Source: Demequina lutea (GTDB taxonomy: Bacteria; Actinomycetota; Actinomycetes; Actinomycetales; Demequinaceae). From it: 64,000 bases of DNA. Where the stretch lies: positions 2,294,001 through 2,358,000 of the forward strand of contig NZ_JACBZO010000001.1 of NCBI RefSeq assembly GCF_013409005.1, in the 5' to 3' direction. The number at the start of each line of letters is the position of its first letter. Positions within the stretch are counted from its first letter, which is position 1. The notes beneath the pieces are model-generated. The model saw nothing but the letters and a program-made list of their open reading frames with translations. It was not told the origin of the DNA and did no database searches. The translations under genes and the position numbers were made by a program. Positions 60,202-64,000 of the stretch are shown here, one piece after another.

Positions 60202-61853
60202 GTTGCTCTCCATCTGCGGTCGGGCTGCGACCATCTCAATGCGGGCCCCGGCCGATGCACGCCTGCGGGTCGGTAGCCGAGCGCGTCAGCGATGTTCATC
60301 AGGTCGGCCGCGTACCACAGGGTCGCCAACCACATTTCGGTGCCCTGAAGCGTGGCTGGGCCGCCAGGCTCAAACGGCAGGCCGCCCTCCGGCTGCCATG
60401 CCGCAAGGGTCAGGTCAATGACGGTTCTCGCCACCGAACGCGAACGATTCCTCAGGCACTCGTCGCCGCGGGCCCACCACAGCAGCCACACGACATCGAG
60501 CGCATCGCAAGCGTTCGCGGTGCTCCAATCAAGTCCTGCCTCATAGTCGGCAACGGTGGTGGCGAGGAGCGGGTCGGCACGGCGCTCGTCCCATTGAGCG
60601 GTCGTTCCGCGCAGGGCACGATAGGTGCCGTTGACCGCGTCACGAAGAGTCGGGCCACGAGCTACCAGTCCCGTTTCGGGATTGCGCCTTGAGGTCACGA
60701 ATCCCAAGACCACCTCTAGCAGCCCGTCGGTGGGAGGGGCTACCGGCGAGGCTTCGGGTGCGCCAGCGCGTGCGGACCAGGTGATGGCCGTGCCGACAGC
60801 GTCGATGAGGGCCCCCGCCGACCACCCGTCATCGGCGAGCGGTAGCCGCGCGAGCGCTTGGCCGAGACCGTCCGCGTCGAGCCCGACTATCGCGGCAACC
60901 GGATGAGGAAACGACTCCTGGAGGAGGTCGAGCGCATAGCCGACGCTGAGCACGTGATAGGAGCTCGTTTGGTCGGGAAGCTCTCCCGGTGGAGGAGCCT
61001 GAACGTCCTCACCGAACTCGGGAACCAGGCCAAGGACGGCGTCCTGCAGGCGCTTCAACTCGCCGCCGTGATCACGATCGGCAAGAAGGGACGCGTCGGC
61101 GAGCAGCGTCGCAATCTCGATGGCATCGCAGCGTGCCCGCACCGTCGGCGCCGCCGCGGCGTGATCTCGATACGCTTCGCCGTCCCACGCGCGGGCAAGG
61201 ATGCCACGGCTGTCGGCACGGGCGCGCCCCGCGAATGCCTGCAGCCCCAGCGCGAGCACGTCCTCGGCGCCACGGCGGTCTCGCACGACGCGAGCGGGGT
61301 TTCCCACCACCACGGCCCAGGCAGGGACATCGCGAGTCACGACCGCGCCCGCACCCACCACCGCATGGCTACCAATCGTCACGCCATCGAGCACGATCGC
61401 ATGGCCGCCGATCCACACGTCGTCGCCCACCACAATGCCGTCCGCGGTAAGGGGCTGGGTGAACATCTCCGTGTCGATCGACTCGAAGCCGTGGTTGAAG
61501 CCCAGCAGCGCCGCATACGAGCCGATGCGCACCGCCCGCCCGGTACTCACGTTGCCGCGAACAACCGCACCCACATTGACGGAGCAGTCGTCGCCGATGC
61601 TGACGTCACCACTGACGTGAGCGTGCGCAGCGATGTAGGAGCGGTCTCCGAGGTAGAGCCTCTCCGGGTGGACAGCGGCGAGCCGCGACACCATCGCGCG
61701 ATCGCCCAGGAGGTAGCCGCGTGCACGAAGATCGGCGAGTCGCCGCTGTTGGTCCGCGCGAGCATCTTCCGACGCGATTTCCCAGAAGGACCACGCCGCA
61801 AAGTCTGGCTCGAGGGAGTCACCCTGAGTCTCTTCCCCAGGCGGTGGGGTCAT
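60198..61853 (-). CDS. hexapeptide acyltransferase fused to an unknown helical domain
   Basis: 551 residues. Residues about 65-193 form a left-handed beta-helix: YLGDRSYIAAHAHVSGDVSIGDDCSVN and VGDDVWIGGHAIVLDGVTIGSHAVVGAGAVV are clear hexapeptide turns, and FNHGF (His121) is the usual acetyltransferase catalytic histidine. Residues 200-551 are rich in Trp and helices, with WSTANACDALDVVWLLWWARGD and the motif LQGTEMWLATLWYAADLM; they may form an alpha/alpha toroid. I do not recognise this second domain. ATGA overlaps on both sides place it firmly in the uronate operon, between KduD-like and eda. It may act on an acetylated uronate sugar. Confidence 0.8.
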   Translation of the reverse strand: MTPPPGEETQGDSLEPDFAAWSFWEIASEDARADQQRRLADLRARGYLLGDRAMVSRLAAVHPERLYLGDRSYIAAHAHVSGDVSIGDDCSVNVGAVVRGNVSTGRAVRIGSYAALLGFNHGFESIDTEMFTQPLTADGIVVGDDVWIGGHAIVLDGVTIGSHAVVGAGAVVTRDVPAWAVVVGNPARVVRDRRGAEDVLALGLQAFAGRARADSRGILARAWDGEAYRDHAAAAPTVRARCDAIEIATLLADASLLADRDHGGELKRLQDAVLGLVPEFGEDVQAPPPGELPDQTSSYHVLSVGYALDLLQESFPHPVAAIVGLDADGLGQALARLPLADDGWSAGALIDAVGTAITWSARAGAPEASPVAPPTDGLLEVVLGFVTSRRNPETGLVARGPTLRDAVNGTYRALRGTTAQWDERRADPLLATTVADYEAGLDWSTANACDALDVVWLLWWARGDECLRNRSRSVARTVIDLTLAAWQPEGGLPFEPGGPATLQGTEMWLATLWYAADLMNIADALGYRPAGVHRPGPALRWSQPDRRWRAT

Positions 61854-62614
61854 CGCGCAAGCCACCCACCGTCGACGGGAACGATGGCGCCGTGCATGTA
61901 GTTGGAGGCGTCCGAGGCGAGGAACACCGCGACGCCCTGCAGGTCCTCTGGCGTGCCCCAGCGTCCGGCAGGGATCCGCTCCATGATGCCTCGCGACCTG
62001 TCGGCGTCGGCCCGCAGCGGTGCAGTGTTGTCCGTCGCCATGTACCCGGGAGCAATCGCGTTGACGTTCACGCCGCTTCCGGCCCACTCATTCGCGAGCG
62101 CCTTGGTGAGACCTGCAACGGCGTGCTTCGTGGCGGTATAGGACGCCACGTTGACGCCGCCCTGGAACGACAGCATCGAGGCAACGTTGATGATGCGCCC
62201 GCCGCCCTGCGCGATCATGTGTCTGCCCGCTGCCTGTGAGAGGAAGAAGACCGCGTCGAGGTTGACCGCGATCACGTCGTCCCAGTCACCTTGAGGGAAG
62301 TCCACCGCCGGGCTGCGGCGGATCGTGCCCGCGTTGTTGACGAGCACGTCGAGGCCGCCCAGGTTCTCGACCACCTCGTCGACAACGCCCGCAAGGTCGG
62401 TCGCCGTGGCCGTGAGGAAGTCCGATTTCACGGAGTAGGCGCGGCGGCCGAGCGCGCGCACCTCGTCCGCGGCCTCCAACGCTCCTGATCGGTCGAGCAG
62501 CGCGATGTCCGCTCCCGCCTCCGCGAGCCCGAGCGCGCAAGCACGCCCGAGCCCGCGGCCGGCTCCGGTCACGAGCGCGACCTTGCCGTCCAGTCTGAAA
62601 CTATCCAAGATCAC
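61850..62614 (-). CDS. kduD: 2-deoxy-D-gluconate 3-dehydrogenase (KduD-like SDR)
   Basis: 254 residues of a classical SDR: TGAGRGLG, NNAG, Ser in VASMLSF and the YTATK pair. The closest pattern is KduD, which reduces 3-deoxy-D-glycero-2,5-hexodiulosonate to KDG. GTG 62614 follows GGGAG by six bases. Its place between the isomerase and the KDG kinase/aldolase supports the call. Confidence 0.85.
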   Translation of the reverse strand: MILDSFRLDGKVALVTGAGRGLGRACALGLAEAGADIALLDRSGALEAADEVRALGRRAYSVKSDFLTATATDLAGVVDEVVENLGGLDVLVNNAGTIRRSPAVDFPQGDWDDVIAVNLDAVFFLSQAAGRHMIAQGGGRIINVASMLSFQGGVNVASYTATKHAVAGLTKALANEWAGSGVNVNAIAPGYMATDNTAPLRADADRSRGIMERIPAGRWGTPEDLQGVAVFLASDASNYMHGAIVPVDGGWLAR

Positions 62615-62624
62615 GGCGGACTCC

Positions 62625-63443
62625 CTAGTGGCCCAGGTCGCGCAGCATGGACACAGTGCGGTTGACCCACCCGACGTTGGGGTCGTCCACCGCACCCTGC
62701 GTGCGACCCACGCCACCCAGGAACCACAGGTAGTAGGTGGTGTATCCGGGGGCAGACACCACAGTGTGGTAGCCCTCGGGCATCATCTGCATGCCGTGCT
62801 CGCGGATCGTGAAGTTCTCTTCGTAACCCTCGTCCGTGTACATGCGACTGATGCCAAACCCATCGGAAGGGTTGACGCGGAAGTAGTACCCCTCCTCGTG
62901 CTGGGCCTCGGCGGGAAGGTTGTCGTTCTTATGACGGTGAGGCGGGTACGTGGACCAGTTCCCCGACGGGGTGTAGGTCTCGCCCACGATCAGACGGCTC
63001 GCGGGAAGGTCGGGCTGCGCGGTCTCGGTGAGGATCTGGTGGAAGTTCCTTCCAAAGTTCGCCGCGCCCCATCGGCCCGCTGCCACCTGGTCCGGCGCGA
63101 TCATGTACGGGTCCGTGTCGAGGTCACTGGGCGCCGACGGCATGGCGATTTCGACGTTCGTGAGCGCAGTGAAGGTGTAGTCGTGTCCTCGCGGGATGTA
63201 CACGGAGTGAGGCTTGCCAGAGAAGACGTTGGGCCGCCCGCCCACCGACGAGAAGGCGACATCGCCGACGGTTACGGCAACCTTGCCGCCCAAAACCACG
63301 GCGAGTATCTCGCGGTCGCCCGAGCTGGCCTTGTGGGTCGCGCCCTTGCTGAGCCGCACGGTCTGAAAGTCGATCACCGAGCACGGGTTGTTCGGAATCG
63401 AGTTCACGCCCTCGTCGGCGGATAGGTAGAAGTGATTCTTCAT
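62625..63443 (-). CDS. 5-deoxyglucuronate / 4-deoxy-uronate isomerase, IolB/KduI family
   Basis: 272 residues of a double-cupin sugar isomerase. PPHRHKNDN, EEGYYFRVNPSDGFG and PEGYHTVVSAPGYTTYYLWF match IolB (5-deoxy-glucuronate isomerase) better than KduI. Yet it is in an operon with a KduD-like SDR, KDG kinase and KDPG aldolase, not with iol genes, so it may isomerise 4-deoxy-L-threo-5-hexosulose-uronate. ATG 63443 follows AAAGGA by seven bases; an in-frame ATG lies at 63458. Confidence 0.88.
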   Translation of the reverse strand: MKNHFYLSADEGVNSIPNNPCSVIDFQTVRLSKGATHKASSGDREILAVVLGGKVAVTVGDVAFSSVGGRPNVFSGKPHSVYIPRGHDYTFTALTNVEIAMPSAPSDLDTDPYMIAPDQVAAGRWGAANFGRNFHQILTETAQPDLPASRLIVGETYTPSGNWSTYPPHRHKNDNLPAEAQHEEGYYFRVNPSDGFGISRMYTDEGYEENFTIREHGMQMMPEGYHTVVSAPGYTTYYLWFLGGVGRTQGAVDDPNVGWVNRTVSMLRDLGH

Positions 63444-63472
63444 GGCTGTTCCTTTCATTCGGTTGCGGCGGC

Positions 63473-64000
63473 TTAGGGTTCGGCGACGAACGTGGTCGAC
63501 AGGGTGCCGATGCGGTCAAACGTGACCGTGACGACGTCGCCTGGAGCGAGGAAGCGATTCTGGGCACCGGCCTCAGGCAGCTTCCCTGGGGTTCCGGTAG
63601 CGATGATGTCGCCCGGCTCGAGCGTCATGACACTGCTGAGGTACGAGACCAGGAACTCGACGGTGAAGATCATGTCGGCGGTCGACGCGCGCACCGTGGT
63701 CTCCCCATTGCACGCGACGGTCACAGTCTGGGCGTGTGGCTCCCCCACCTCGTCGTGCGTCACGATGGCGGGACCCATCGGCCCGAACGTGTCAAAGGAC
63801 TTGCCTAGCACCCATTGGGTGCCGCGCTTTTGGATGTCGCGGGCGCTGACATCGTTGAACACCGTGTACCCCGCGATGTAGCCTCGCGCGTCGACTCGCG
63901 ATACGTTCTGCGCGGTGGCCCCGATGACGATGGCCATTTCGCCCTCGTAGTCGACCTGAGTGCTCACGGCAGGAAGCACGGTGACGTCCTCTGGACCGAC
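63473..64000 (-). CDS. fumarylacetoacetate hydrolase family protein, N-terminus beyond window edge
   Basis: The frame enters from the right edge (VGPEDVTVLPAVS) and gives 175 visible residues. The FAH signature is complete: DYEGEMAIVIG, YTVFNDVSARDIQ, GKSFDTFGPMGPAIV and PGDIIATGTPG, with the metal-binding Glu/Asp residues. The family hydrates or cleaves diketo acids; in deoxy-sugar operons it acts on 2,4-diketo-3-deoxy acids. It is the most upstream gene seen of the uronate operon, 29 bp before the isomerase start. Confidence 0.93.
   Translation of the reverse strand, partial: VGPEDVTVLPAVSTQVDYEGEMAIVIGATAQNVSRVDARGYIAGYTVFNDVSARDIQKRGTQWVLGKSFDTFGPMGPAIVTHDEVGEPHAQTVTVACNGETTVRASTADMIFTVEFLVSYLSSVMTLEPGDIIATGTPGKLPEAGAQNRFLAPGDVVTVTFDRIGTLSTTFVAEP

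Overview
This window is chromosomal DNA from a high-GC actinobacterium, most likely a member of Micrococcales near Cellulomonas or Demequina; that placement is an inference from gene content. The signs are strong G/C preference at third codon positions, many GTG starts, the order rho, rpmE, prfA, prmC, Sua5, wecA, AtpI, atpBEFHAGDC, nucS, a Rho with a long Arg/Asn/Gln-rich insert, the GlgE glycogen route and a Scy-like polar coiled-coil protein. I saw no rRNA, convincing tRNA, CRISPR array or insertion sequence.

Layout. 1-8.0 kb (minus strand): an amidase cut by the window edge, a YtcJ-like amidohydrolase, a PAP2 phosphatase with a probable 8-bp frameshifting duplication, then a CebR-like LacI regulator with an oligosaccharide ABC importer whose binding-protein gene carries an in-frame amber codon; twin operators lie in front of it. 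8.3-16.2 kb: an unknown small gene, mnmA, a small ABC exporter operon, a cysteine desulfurase, an SDR, a DUF1003 membrane protein and both ETF subunits. 16.3-22.8 kb: glgX-glgE-glgB. 22.9-25.7 kb (minus): a YbbN-like thioredoxin/TPR protein, a lipoprotein and a membrane protein. 25.9-28.7 kb: a 796-residue coiled-coil protein with 20 hendecads, followed by an unknown gene. 28.7-32.0 kb: two alpha/beta hydrolases, a zinc-ribbon protein and a GH1 glucosidase.

32.1-48.8 kb is the conserved informational and energy block (nucS to rho, all minus). Its outstanding feature is that wecA and the AtpI-like gene form one reading frame. Between rpmE and rho sit plus-strand accessory genes: a one-pass membrane protein with an ECF-like sigma factor, and an AbiEi/DUF559-like protein. 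49.1-56.5 kb is a carbohydrate locus: ROK regulator, sugar isomerase, Gfo/Idh/MocA dehydrogenase, ribose-type binding protein and, divergently, its ATPase and permease. 56.7-64.0 kb (minus) is a tightly overlapped uronate operon: FAH-family hydrolase (cut by the edge), IolB/KduI-like isomerase, KduD-like dehydrogenase, an acyltransferase fused to an unknown domain, KDPG aldolase, KDG kinase and a GH35 beta-galactosidase.

Taken together, the accessory parts describe a plant or algal glycan degrader: an imported beta-glucoside, a second pentose or polyol-like sugar, and deoxy-uronates from a polysaccharide lyase reaction entering the Entner-Doudoroff trunk. The most unusual items are the wecA-atpI fusion, the hendecad array with its fresh 132-bp duplication, the acyltransferase fusion inside the uronate operon, and two apparently broken genes near the left end.
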